Below are positions 6,631 to 14,669 of a DNA stretch of 58,186 bases, one piece after another. Under the pieces are notes generated by a model. The model worked only from the letters and a program-made list of their open reading frames with translations, did not search any database and was not told where the DNA came from. Origin of the DNA: Acidimicrobiia bacterium (GTDB lineage Bacteria > Actinomycetota > Acidimicrobiia > Spongiisociales > UBA5794); contig DASWKR010000003.1 in assembly GCA_036396535.1 (NCBI GenBank), forward strand, positions 1-58,186, written 5' to 3'. Both the position numbers and the translations under genes were made by a program. Each line of letters starts with the position of its first letter. The first letter of the stretch is position 1.

Positions 6631-7745
6631 CCGAGAGAACGAGGGTGACCGACGCGAGGGGGGCCCTGGAGCGCCGTCGCACCGAGCTCTGGGACCGGAT
6701 GGGGCGGGGCGAGCTGTCGTTCGAGGAGGCGATGGGGCGTCTTGGCGATTGGGAGGTCGAGACCGGTGACGGCCGCCTTCTCCTCCACCCTCCGACCGGG
6801 GAGTGGCTGGTCTACGACCGACTGCATGACACGTACATCCCGCTGGGGGTGAAGGCGGGTCGGGCTGCATCCGGAGCCGGCCCGTCGATGGTGTGCCCGA
6901 CCTGTGGTGTGACGTCGGCGCCCGGCGACCTGTTCTGCGGGGGGTGCGGAAGCTCGCTCGAGACCGCCGCACTCTCCTGTTCTCGCTGTGGTGCTTCGGC
7001 GCCGCCCGGGGCGTCCTTCTGCGTGTCGTGCGGCTCACCGGTTCGTTCCGTGGGCCGGAGGAGACGGCCCCGCTTGACGACGTTGCTCCGCACCTTGACG
7101 ATGGTCGGCGGCCTCACGTTGACCGGCATCGGTGTCGCCCAGGCATTGGCCGACCGAGATCCCCCGCCGAGCGACTCGATCGCCGAGGCACCCCTCGTGA
7201 CTTCGACGGCGTCCCTTCCCCCGACGACATCGGTGACGGCAGAGACCATTCCGGTGACCGCCACCCAGCCGGCCGGGCCCGGCGAAGTCACACCCACGGC
7301 ACCTCAGGAGATGACGTGCCGCGACGATGGGGTGGGCTTCAGCGTCGACTACCCGTCGGGCTGGCACGTCGCCGGCACAGAGTTGGACGGTCCGTGCGCC
7401 TATTTCGACCCCGAGCCTTTCGAAGCCTCCGGGTCGTTCGAGGATCCGGTGGCGATCGCGGTGTATTGGACCGATTGGTCGTTCGCCGACCTGGTCGCGA
7501 GCTACGACTCAGATGGTGCCGTCATCCAGGAACGCGAGTCCTTCAGGTTGGCGGGGCGGAAGGCCCAGCGCCTGCTGTACACCTTCACCGGCGACGGCGG
7601 CGGAGCGTCGGGATACGACGTCATCGTCCAGCACGCCGGCGGTACCTTGGTGTTGACCACGTTCGAGGCGTTCAGCGGTGACTTCGACGCCACACGGCGC
7701 GTGGTCGACGACATGGCCGCCAGCCTCGATCTCGAGTCGCGCTGA
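6624..7745 (+). CDS. Membrane protein with two cytosolic zinc ribbons and an extracellular domain
   Basis: A 373-residue protein. Residues 1-80 form a small domain ending GEWLVYDRLHDTYIPL. Two zinc ribbons follow: C91/C94/C105/C108 and C119/C122/C133/C136 (CPTC...CGGC and CSRC...CVSC). A basic patch RRRRPR (145-150) precedes a membrane segment at about 155-176. Then comes a Thr/Pro-rich linker (about 185-228) and a C-terminal extracellular domain with VGFSVDYPSGW, which resembles the protein at the left window edge. The ATG at 6624 overlaps the previous stop (ATGGTGA); an in-frame GTG at 6609 is possible. The overlap with the peptidase-like membrane protein implies one translational unit. Function unknown. 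Confidence 0.75.
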   Translation: MVTERTRVTDARGALERRRTELWDRMGRGELSFEEAMGRLGDWEVETGDGRLLLHPPTGEWLVYDRLHDTYIPLGVKAGRAASGAGPSMVCPTCGVTSAPGDLFCGGCGSSLETAALSCSRCGASAPPGASFCVSCGSPVRSVGRRRRPRLTTLLRTLTMVGGLTLTGIGVAQALADRDPPPSDSIAEAPLVTSTASLPPTTSVTAETIPVTATQPAGPGEVTPTAPQEMTCRDDGVGFSVDYPSGWHVAGTELDGPCAYFDPEPFEASGSFEDPVAIAVYWTDWSFADLVASYDSDGAVIQERESFRLAGRKAQRLLYTFTGDGGGASGYDVIVQHAGGTLVLTTFEAFSGDFDATRRVVDDMAASLDLESR

Positions 7746-7788
7746 ACGCTCGGCTCGGAAGGGGACACGCCCCCGCAGGCGGCATCAC

Positions 7789-9315
7789 CTACCCGGCGGC
7801 CGCTCCGATGAACCTCCGGAGATCGCCGGCGAGCTTTGCCAACTCGTCGACGTGGACGTACATCATGTGACCGGCCTCGTAATAGCCCATCTCGACGTTC
7901 CCGCCGAGGGACTCGTCCAGCCCGAGGTGGCCGAACGTGAACTCGGTTGCATGATGCGGCGTCGCCAAGTCGTAGTAGCCGTTGGCGACGAAGACCTTCA
8001 TGAACGGGTTGCGCGACATCACCTCGCGGAGCGTCTCGGAGACATCGACGTAAGCGTTCTGGAAGTCCTCGTAGCTCCACGGCCGGACCCGCTCCGAGAG
8101 CACCTCATACGGCAGATCGCTCTCGTATCCGAGCTCACGGCGCACGTAGTCGTTGAATGCCGACGTGTATGCGGGCATGACCGCATCGATGGACGGGTCG
8201 TTCTCCATCATCTGGCCGCCCCCGAAGCGCTCGATGCCCGTGTATCGGCTGTCGATCCTGCCGACCGCCCGCCCCTGATCTCGGAGCAGCTCCTTGCAGA
8301 ACCAGAGGATCTCGATCCTCAGATCGTGCTTCTTCACGTAGTCGGCGGAGAGCCCCGTGTAGCGGGCGACCTTCGCCGCCACGGCGTCGTAGCGCTTCTC
8401 CGGCAGGCCGGCCCCCGCCAGCAGAGCGGAGGCGTACTCCCCATCGACGAAGGCCTCGACCTCGTCGAGTACTGCCCTCAAGCTCTTCCTCTGGAGGTCC
8501 TTGGGGAGCCGCTTGTGGTACCACGCCGTCGCGGCGTACGTCGGCAGGAAGAGGATGTACGGCAGGTCGTTGCCCCTGCGGAAGGTCCACGTGCCCGGGT
8601 CGAACCCGGCGGTCTGGAAGTTGAGGATCGAGGACACCAGCACCAATCCGTTGAATGCGATGCCGTGCCTGCGCCACAGGTGACCCGCCAGACCCGCCGA
8701 GCGAGTCGTCCCATAGCTCTCGCCGGCGATGAACTTCGGGGACGACCAGCGGCCGTTGCGTGTCAGGAAGATCCTGATGAACTCGCCGACCGACTCGATG
8801 TCCTTCTTGAAGTGGTGGTAGTCCTTGGCCTTCTTCTCGGGTATCGCCCTGCTGTACCCGGTCGAGACCGGGTCGATGAACACGAGGTCGGCGACGTCGA
8901 GGAGCGAATGCTCGTTGTCGACGAGGCGGCCGGGTGGCGGCAGCGCCATGCCGTCCGGCTGCATCTTCACCCGGCGCGGCCCGAACGCTCCGAGGTGGAG
9001 CCACACGGATGCCGATCCGGGGCCGCCGTTGAACGAGAAGACGATCGGCCGGCTCGCCACATCCTTCACGTCCTTCCTGGTGTACGCCACGAAGAAGAAC
9101 GACGCCTCTTTCTTCCCCTCCTCCTCTGCGAGCACGATTCGGCCGGCCGTCGCCGTGTACGGGACGGACTTCCTGCCGATCTTCACCTCGTGCTCGGTCT
9201 CGCTGATGGCCTCCTCGTGATGAGGCGGCGGCTCGACCTTGGCGCCTGCGTCGTCGCCGTCCTTGCCGTTCGCGTCCTTGCCGTTCTCGTCCCTGTCCTG
9301 GTCGTCGTCAGGCAT
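7789..9315 (-). CDS. Peptidase family S10 (serine carboxypeptidase-like) protein
   Basis: A 508-residue alpha/beta-hydrolase of family S10, which removes C-terminal residues from peptides at acidic pH. It shows FSFNGGPGSAS (oxyanion region, about 93-103), IDPVSTGYS (about 147-155) and the nucleophile GESYGT with S200. The acid and base are likely the Asp in NGYYDLATP and the His in GHMMY near the C-terminus. The first 40 residues are strongly acidic and hydrophilic, with no signal peptide, unlike many exported S10 enzymes. The ATG at 9315 overlaps the stop of the upstream NTF2-like gene by 8 nt, so the two are probably cotranscribed. Confidence 0.9.
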   Translation of the reverse strand: MPDDDQDRDENGKDANGKDGDDAGAKVEPPPHHEEAISETEHEVKIGRKSVPYTATAGRIVLAEEEGKKEASFFFVAYTRKDVKDVASRPIVFSFNGGPGSASVWLHLGAFGPRRVKMQPDGMALPPPGRLVDNEHSLLDVADLVFIDPVSTGYSRAIPEKKAKDYHHFKKDIESVGEFIRIFLTRNGRWSSPKFIAGESYGTTRSAGLAGHLWRRHGIAFNGLVLVSSILNFQTAGFDPGTWTFRRGNDLPYILFLPTYAATAWYHKRLPKDLQRKSLRAVLDEVEAFVDGEYASALLAGAGLPEKRYDAVAAKVARYTGLSADYVKKHDLRIEILWFCKELLRDQGRAVGRIDSRYTGIERFGGGQMMENDPSIDAVMPAYTSAFNDYVRRELGYESDLPYEVLSERVRPWSYEDFQNAYVDVSETLREVMSRNPFMKVFVANGYYDLATPHHATEFTFGHLGLDESLGGNVEMGYYEAGHMMYVHVDELAKLAGDLRRFIGAAAG

Positions 9316-9802
9316 GCGTGGTGTCCCCTTCGTCCGGGAAGTACGTGTAGACCCGCTCTCCGGCGAACAGCCGTGCTTCGGGGTCCCAAGGGAAGAAGAT
9401 GACGACGCGCCAGCTGAGGCGCGCCCCGGTCGGCTCACGGCCGATCCACTCCTTGTGGTGGGTGCCCGACGCGACTGCTTCCTCGCAGACACCCTGCGGA
9501 CCGACGACGATGCTCGTGAGGTTGAACTCGATGTCCGGGAAGGCGCCGAGCAGGCCGGTGTAGAAACGGGTGGCACCCTCGTGGCCTTCCCACCGGTGGC
9601 CGGACTGCACCAACTCGTATACGCAGTCGTCGGTGAGCGTGGAGAGCAATCCTGCGATGTCCCTGGCATCCTCGGCGAGTGAATGACGCTTCCACAGCGC
9701 CTTGATGTCGTCGTAATCGTCTGTCGCCCTGGCGAGCAGCTCTCGCACGGCGTCCCGCCTCGATCGCCACTCGGCGTCGAGGGCTTCCGCAGCCGCAGTC
9801 AT
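9308..9802 (-). CDS. SnoaL/NTF2-like protein
   Basis: A 164-residue protein with the SnoaL-like pattern: an N-terminal helix region with KALWKRHSLAEDARDIAGLL, then DDCVYELVQSGHRWEGHEGATRFY and LGAFPDIEFNLTSIV, and a C-terminal strand with LFAGERVYTYFP. Such folds include polyketide cyclases, ester cyclases and many uncharacterised small-molecule enzymes, so the reaction cannot be named. The start ATG 9802 is supported by AGGAGG about 10 nt upstream. The last 8 nt overlap the S10 peptidase gene, implying a two-gene operon. Confidence 0.8.
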   Translation of the reverse strand: MTAAAEALDAEWRSRRDAVRELLARATDDYDDIKALWKRHSLAEDARDIAGLLSTLTDDCVYELVQSGHRWEGHEGATRFYTGLLGAFPDIEFNLTSIVVGPQGVCEEAVASGTHHKEWIGREPTGARLSWRVVIFFPWDPEARLFAGERVYTYFPDEGDTTHA

Positions 9803-9958
9803 CTGGTCGGTTCCTCCTGGTGGCGGGCCGGCACCGAGCCTACCGGCGCGTCCCCCGACGCTTATGGCCCACAGAGTCCCCACTAATGCCATGGCGCGAC
9901 GGGTTCGATACATGAGTAAACCCGGCGACCCCCTCCGGCGAGTGACACAGAGAGCAAC

Positions 9959-10534
9959 GTGACGGCCCAGCCACAGCACTCGAGGCGCCGCAGCGCCGCG
10001 GCGGCCGATCCCGCACGACGCGGGGTCGGAGCCGGGCCTGCCCCGGTGAAGGCCGTCACGACGTTCGAGTCGTTCTACCAGAGGGAGCTGAAGGCCGTGA
10101 TCGGGCTGGCATACGCGCTGTCCGGCAGCCGGAGCGCCGCCGAGGACCTCGCTCAAGACGCCTTCCTGGCAGCCCATCGCTCCTGGGACAAGATCAGCCG
10201 ATACGACAAGCCCGAGGCGTGGGTCCGGCGGGTGGTCGCCAACATGTCGGTGTCGATGTTCCGCAGGAAGATCCGCGAGGCGAGAGCCGTCGCCCGGATC
10301 AACCGCAACGAGGCGATCCTCCCGGACCTCCCGGCGCAGGACCACGAGTTCTGGATGGCCGTTCGATCGCTCCCGAAACGCCAGGCGCAGGCGGTCGCCC
10401 TGCACTACCTGGAGGATCGCCCGATCGCAGACATCGCCGGGATCCTCGAGTGCGCCGAGGGCACCGTGAAGGTCCATCTCCACAAGGGCCGCATCCGGCT
10501 CGCAGAGAAGCTCGGCCTGGAGGTGGAATCGTGA
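9959..10534 (+). CDS. ECF-type RNA polymerase sigma factor (SigE/SigM-like)
   Basis: A 191-residue group 4 sigma factor. Region 2 lies at about residues 36-100, with SAAEDLAQDAFLAAHRSW and the core-binding helix before it. Region 4 lies at about 128-185, with SLPKRQAQAVALHYLED followed by the helix-turn-helix ILECAEGTVKVHLHKGR. An N-terminal basic extension of about 30 residues is unusual. It starts at GTG 9959. The stop overlaps the start of the next gene (GTGA), the common arrangement of an ECF sigma factor and its membrane regulator. Confidence 0.92.
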   Translation: MTAQPQHSRRRSAAAADPARRGVGAGPAPVKAVTTFESFYQRELKAVIGLAYALSGSRSAAEDLAQDAFLAAHRSWDKISRYDKPEAWVRRVVANMSVSMFRRKIREARAVARINRNEAILPDLPAQDHEFWMAVRSLPKRQAQAVALHYLEDRPIADIAGILECAEGTVKVHLHKGRIRLAEKLGLEVES

Positions 10535-11472
10535 CGACGCTCGACATGCGGGCCGCCCAAGCCAGCACGTCACTCAAGAGTGCCGTGGCCGGTCACCACA
10601 CCGCCCTCACGGTCGACCAGCTCGCCAGGAGGCGCATCTGGAACCAGGCGGCGTCAGCGGCCCTGGCGGTGGCGGCGATCGCCGCACTGCTGGGCATCGC
10701 CCTCACGCTACAGGTCGCACTGCCGTTCAACCGGGTTGCCGGCCCGACGACGTCCACGGTGGCGCCCACGTCGACGGTGGCCCCACCGCAGGACGGCATC
10801 GTGCCGCCCATCGTGGACGGCCCGGGTGGTGGGGACGACGATCCCGGGTCCACCGTGCCGGAGACGACCACGACCACCACCGTGACGACGACGCTCCCGC
10901 CGGAGACGACCACGACCGAGGCGCGTGACTCGGATCCGCCCCGCCTCGTGATCCTCAGTCCCGAGGACGGAGCCCACGTCACCGAGCGGACGGTGCGCTT
11001 CTCAGGCGAGACCGAGCCGGGAGCGACGGTCACGGCGGGTCGATACGAGGCAGACGTGACGGAAGGCGGACGATGGTCGATCGTCCTCGTACTCGAGGCG
11101 GGACCGAACAGGGCGACGTTCACTGCCGCCGATCCGGCAGGCAACGAGACGACCGCAACCATCGTCGTCCATCTCGACGTCACGGACAAGCCCCCCGACG
11201 AACCTCCTCATGAGTTCACGGCGCACGCCGAGTTCGGGTCGTGCTCCGAGGTGCCGCCGTTCGACGTGTATTACGGCACCGGGGCACCGGGGTCGGTCAT
11301 CCGCATTCGATCCGAGTTCGGCTCCGGCGAGACCGTGGTGAACGAGAGGGGCCGCTGGGAGGTCAAGGTGCTGTTCCCCGAAGCCCCGTTCGGCGAGACG
11401 TTCCGCGTCACCGTCCGTGACGACGGCGGACACCAGAAGCGCTTCGAGTTCACGAGCTACGCAGAGCGCTGA
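10531..11472 (+). CDS. Single-pass membrane protein with Thr-rich linker and Ig-like domains; possible anti-sigma factor
   Basis: A 313-residue protein translationally coupled to the ECF sigma gene by a GTGA overlap. A short cytosolic N-terminus (1-36) precedes one membrane segment (about 38-63). Then comes a Thr/Pro-rich linker (71-132, with runs of TTTTT) and two extracellular domains. The first (about 135-217) resembles a bacterial Ig-like fold with PPRLVILSPEDGAHVTERTVRFSGETEPG. The second (about 225-313) has GTGAPGSVIRIRSEFG. The cytosolic part lacks the HxxxCxxC zinc motif of classical anti-sigma domains. Its position suggests it holds the sigma factor; the extracellular domains could sense a wall or surface signal. 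Both roles are inference. Confidence 0.7.
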   Translation: MTTLDMRAAQASTSLKSAVAGHHTALTVDQLARRRIWNQAASAALAVAAIAALLGIALTLQVALPFNRVAGPTTSTVAPTSTVAPPQDGIVPPIVDGPGGGDDDPGSTVPETTTTTTVTTTLPPETTTTEARDSDPPRLVILSPEDGAHVTERTVRFSGETEPGATVTAGRYEADVTEGGRWSIVLVLEAGPNRATFTAADPAGNETTATIVVHLDVTDKPPDEPPHEFTAHAEFGSCSEVPPFDVYYGTGAPGSVIRIRSEFGSGETVVNERGRWEVKVLFPEAPFGETFRVTVRDDGGHQKRFEFTSYAER

Positions 11473-11481
11473 GGCCGGCGG

Positions 11482-14091
11482 CTACTCCAGCTCGAGCTCG
11501 CCTTCGGAAGGCAGGACGTCGTCGGGGTCGAACCACTCGATCTCGCCCAATGGGTCGGTGACCTGTCCTCGTTCCGGCTCGCCCTCGGGCTCGACGTCGA
11601 TCGGCGGTTCCACCGTCGGGCTGGGCGAGGGCTCGCCGACGGCACTCGCTGATCGGGCCCGACGAGTCGAGGTGTACTCCGCGACCTTGGCCCGCAGCTT
11701 GCGGATGGCACCGCTGGCCTCCTCGGGCGCCTGCATGAGGATCTCCGGGACGTGGCGGATCCAGCCGACCGCACGCAGCGTCCCGACCATGGCGGTTCCG
11801 GTCACCGCGACGATGCCGATGGCCGCCATGAACACGACCGGCCGGGGCAGGGCCAGCTCGAAGAACTCCTGAGCGGGTGGTGCCAGCATGAGGACCACCA
11901 GCAGCGCAGCCATCCCGGCGATCAGCCAGCGCTTCCACGCGATGAGCGGGCGCATCACGATCCCGAGGGCGAACAGGCCGAGCGCCGAGAGCACCAACGT
12001 CGCCATGCTCCTCGCCTCGACGAGCGACACGCCCTCTCTGATCGCCAGCTCGTAAGCCACGAACGATGCGATCCCCGCCGCCAGCCCGGTCGGAATGGCG
12101 AAACGGAGGACGCGCATCACGAACCCCGGCCTGGCGCGCCGTGACGATCGCGAGAGAGCCACGAAGAAGGCCGGGATGCCGATCGTGATCGAACCGACGA
12201 GCGTGAGGTGGCGGGGCAGGAACGGGAACGGCCGGTTGACGAGTCCGACGACGAGGGCGATGAAGATGGCGTACACCGTCTTCGTCACGAAGAGGTTGGC
12301 GACCTTCTCGATGTTCGAGATGACTCGGCGTCCCTCGCCCACCACCCCCGGGAGGGTGTCGAAGCTGCCGTCGACGAGCACCAGTTGGGCGACGGCGCGC
12401 GATGCTGCGCTCCCGCCCCCGATGGCGATGCCGATGTCGGCGTCCTTCAGCGCCAGCACGTCGTTGACGCCGTCGCCGGTCATGGCCACCACGTGGCCGC
12501 GCGACTGGAGCGCCCTGACCATGGCGCGCTTCTGTTGAGGCGTCACCCTTCCGAACACCGTCCCCTGCTCGACGACCTCCGCCAGCTGATCCGGGTCGTT
12601 CGGCAGTCGCCTGGCGTCGACGACTTCGTGAGATCCCGGCACCCCGACCTCTCTGGCGATGGCGGCCACCGTGTCCGGGTGGTCCCCCGATATCACCTTG
12701 GCCTGGACGCCCTGGTCGGCGAAGTACCGGAGCGTCTGCGCCGCGTCCGGGCGGATGCGGTCCCCGAGGGCGACGATCGCCACCGGCTCCACCGCGGAAG
12801 GGACCGCGGCGGCGGCGAGCGGCTCGTCCGTGCGCGCCAGCAGCAGCACCCGCCTGCCGCGCCAGGCGTGCTCCCGCACGGAGGAAGCCACGTCGGCATC
12901 GTTCGGCAGCAGGATCTCGGGTGCCCCGAGGAGCCACGAGCCCTGCCGCTCGAACGTGGCGCCACTCCATTTCCTGGCAGAAGAGAAGGGGACGGACGAC
13001 ACGCGGCGCCACCCTTGCGGCGCCGCGAACTGGTCCTTGACGGCGCTCAACGTGGCGTTCGGGTCCGGCTCGGCAGCCCCGAGGGCACCGAGCGCCGCCC
13101 GCGCTCCATGTTCGTCGGCGGCGAGCACCTCGAGAGCCTGCACGGTCAGCTTGCCCTCGGTGAGCGTCCCGGTCTTGTCGAAGCAGACGGTGTCGACCCG
13201 GGCAAGGCCCTCGACGGCGGGCAGCTCCTGCACGAGGACGTTGCGCCTGCCGAGACGGATGACCCCGATGGCGAAGGCCACCGAGGTGAGCAGGACCAGG
13301 CCCTGGGGCACCATCCCGACGGCACCGGCCACGGCCGAGCGGAGTGCCTCGACGAAGCTGTTGTGGACCCGCATCTCGCTCCACACGAGAAGCAGCACGA
13401 CGGGCCCCACCGCCCAGCTCACGGCCAGGAGAACGAAATCGATGCCGTCGCGCAGCTCCGACTTCACCAGGGCGAAGCGCTTCGCTTCCCGGGCCAGCCC
13501 GGCGGCGTAGGCGTGGGGTCCGACCCGGGTAGCCCGGTAGAGACCCGAACCCGCCGCGACGAAGCTACCGGAGAGACCTTGGTCCTCCGCCTGCTTGGCG
13601 ACCGGCTCGGACTCGCCGGTGAGAAGCGACTCGTCGATCTCGAGGCCCCTGCTGGAGATCACGGTCCCGTCGACCGGGAGCTGGTCGCCCGCCCGCAGAT
13701 GGATGACGTCGTCGACGACGATCTGATCGACGGCGACCTCGCGGGGCTCACCGTCACGCACGACCCGGATGGTCGGCGACGTGAGCACAGCCAGCCGATC
13801 GAGGGTCGCCTTGGCCCGCAGCTCCTGGATGATCCCGATGCACGCGTTCGTGATGAGGACGATGCCGAACAGCGCATCCCGCGGCTCACGCACCGCGACG
13901 AGGATCACAACGAGGAGCGCCCCGAGGAGCATGTTGAACCGAGTGATGATGTTGGCCCTGAGTATCTCTGCGGTCGTGCGGCTCGGGCTCTCCTGCACGA
14001 CGTTGATCTCGCCCCGGGCGATGCGCTCACGAACCTCGGCCGTGGAGAGACCGGGGTGGGCCGCAACCTGCTCTCGGGTCTCGGTTGCCAT
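11482..14091 (-). CDS. P-type cation-transporting ATPase, CtpE-like
   Basis: An 869-residue P-type ATPase. It shows LTGES (actuator loop), the phosphorylation motif DKTGTLT (near residue 310), and MTGDGVND in the P domain. Membrane segments flank these domains, and a cytosolic acidic C-terminal tail of about 100 residues follows. The N-terminus (EVRERIARGEINVV) and the cytosolic loop resemble mycobacterial CtpE, a calcium importer; the ion here is inferred. The ATG 14091 is chosen because the family N-terminus begins there; an in-frame GTG at 14118 is possible, and no strong Shine-Dalgarno decides. Divergent from the gene at 14211, with an inverted repeat in the shared upstream region. Confidence 0.9.
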   Translation of the reverse strand: MATETREQVAAHPGLSTAEVRERIARGEINVVQESPSRTTAEILRANIITRFNMLLGALLVVILVAVREPRDALFGIVLITNACIGIIQELRAKATLDRLAVLTSPTIRVVRDGEPREVAVDQIVVDDVIHLRAGDQLPVDGTVISSRGLEIDESLLTGESEPVAKQAEDQGLSGSFVAAGSGLYRATRVGPHAYAAGLAREAKRFALVKSELRDGIDFVLLAVSWAVGPVVLLLVWSEMRVHNSFVEALRSAVAGAVGMVPQGLVLLTSVAFAIGVIRLGRRNVLVQELPAVEGLARVDTVCFDKTGTLTEGKLTVQALEVLAADEHGARAALGALGAAEPDPNATLSAVKDQFAAPQGWRRVSSVPFSSARKWSGATFERQGSWLLGAPEILLPNDADVASSVREHAWRGRRVLLLARTDEPLAAAAVPSAVEPVAIVALGDRIRPDAAQTLRYFADQGVQAKVISGDHPDTVAAIAREVGVPGSHEVVDARRLPNDPDQLAEVVEQGTVFGRVTPQQKRAMVRALQSRGHVVAMTGDGVNDVLALKDADIGIAIGGGSAASRAVAQLVLVDGSFDTLPGVVGEGRRVISNIEKVANLFVTKTVYAIFIALVVGLVNRPFPFLPRHLTLVGSITIGIPAFFVALSRSSRRARPGFVMRVLRFAIPTGLAAGIASFVAYELAIREGVSLVEARSMATLVLSALGLFALGIVMRPLIAWKRWLIAGMAALLVVLMLAPPAQEFFELALPRPVVFMAAIGIVAVTGTAMVGTLRAVGWIRHVPEILMQAPEEASGAIRKLRAKVAEYTSTRRARSASAVGEPSPSPTVEPPIDVEPEGEPERGQVTDPLGEIEWFDPDDVLPSEGELELE

Positions 14092-14171
14092 GGCGACGAG
14101 ACTACCGGGGGGCAGCACTCGGAACGGAGGACGGGACGCTCCAGCGCCGTGGCGGACGATCCGTCGGGGAA

Positions 14172-14185
14172 TTACACTGCTGTAA
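14172..14185. promoter_or_regulatory. Operator-like dyad in a divergent promoter region
   Basis: TTACA (14172-14176) and TGTAA (14181-14185) form an inverted repeat with a 4-nt spacer, inside the 119-bp region between the P-type ATPase and the gene at 14211. The left arm overlaps a -10-like TACACT (14173-14178). A repressor binding there could control the rightward gene. No regulator gene is adjacent. Confidence 0.35.
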
Positions 14186-14210
14186 GTCGCCGACAGGGAG
14201 GAGCGCCGCC

Positions 14211-14588
14211 GTGGCGCTGGTCATCGAGAAGTCCGTGGCCATGAGGGTTCTCGAAGCCGCCGCCGTCTGTTGCATCGGAGCAGGCGATGCGGCGCGAGAG
14301 TCGACGCTCGCCGGGCTCGATCTCGGTATCCCCGGCGGCGACGATGCCCACTGCGTCGTCGTCGCCGACCGTCGCCGGATCGAGGTGGTCGTCGAGCCCG
14401 GCTGCGACCTCGGTGCGCTGAGAGGGCGCCTCGAGGCCCTGTCACGACGCGACTGGGAGATCGTGGTGCTGGTTCCCCTCACGGACGTGGGGGCGGCCCA
14501 CGGCGTGCTGCGCGGCACGACCTGCAGGCTCCAGCCGTGGTGGCTCGACGGCGCGACCGTTCAGTTCGGTGCCTCCGAGATCCCTTGA
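14211..14588 (+). CDS. Conserved-looking protein of unknown function
   Basis: A 125-residue soluble protein starting at GTG 14211, supported by GGGAGGAG 8 nt upstream; the longer open frame before it has no support. It has two CC/C-containing hydrophobic strands near the N-terminus (AAAVCCIGAG) and a central strand-turn-strand (IEVVVEPG). It has no signal peptide, membrane segment or recognised motif. An operator-like dyad and -10 box lie upstream. Function unknown. Confidence 0.6.
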   Translation: MALVIEKSVAMRVLEAAAVCCIGAGDAARESTLAGLDLGIPGGDDAHCVVVADRRRIEVVVEPGCDLGALRGRLEALSRRDWEIVVLVPLTDVGAAHGVLRGTTCRLQPWWLDGATVQFGASEIP

Positions 14589-14656
14589 CCCGGCGCCCCG
14601 ATCGGCTTTCGGCTCCCGTCGGCGGGACGATGGGGGACTTCGCGGCTCGACGTTCC

Positions 14657-14662
14657 TAACCT
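14657..14662 (+). promoter_or_regulatory. -10 box of a probable leaderless transcript (HAD gene)
   Basis: TAACCT ends 7 nt before the ATG at 14670, and no Shine-Dalgarno is present, so transcription probably starts at or next to the start codon. Confidence 0.5.
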
Positions 14663-14669
14663 TCCCGGG

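Noticed and set aside
7746-7788. Intrinsic terminator (GGGGACACGCCCC)
   Set aside because: The stem is only four base pairs and no U-tract follows on either strand.
9820-9870. Third copy of the 36-bp palindrome (GCGTCCCCCGACGC)
   Set aside because: Only the first arm resembles the element; the second arm and the TGTGCGATG block are missing.
12208-14244. 678-codon plus-strand open frame
   Set aside because: It is the antisense shadow of the P-type ATPase, rich in Arg/His/Asp without any domain; the opposite strand has all P-type motifs.
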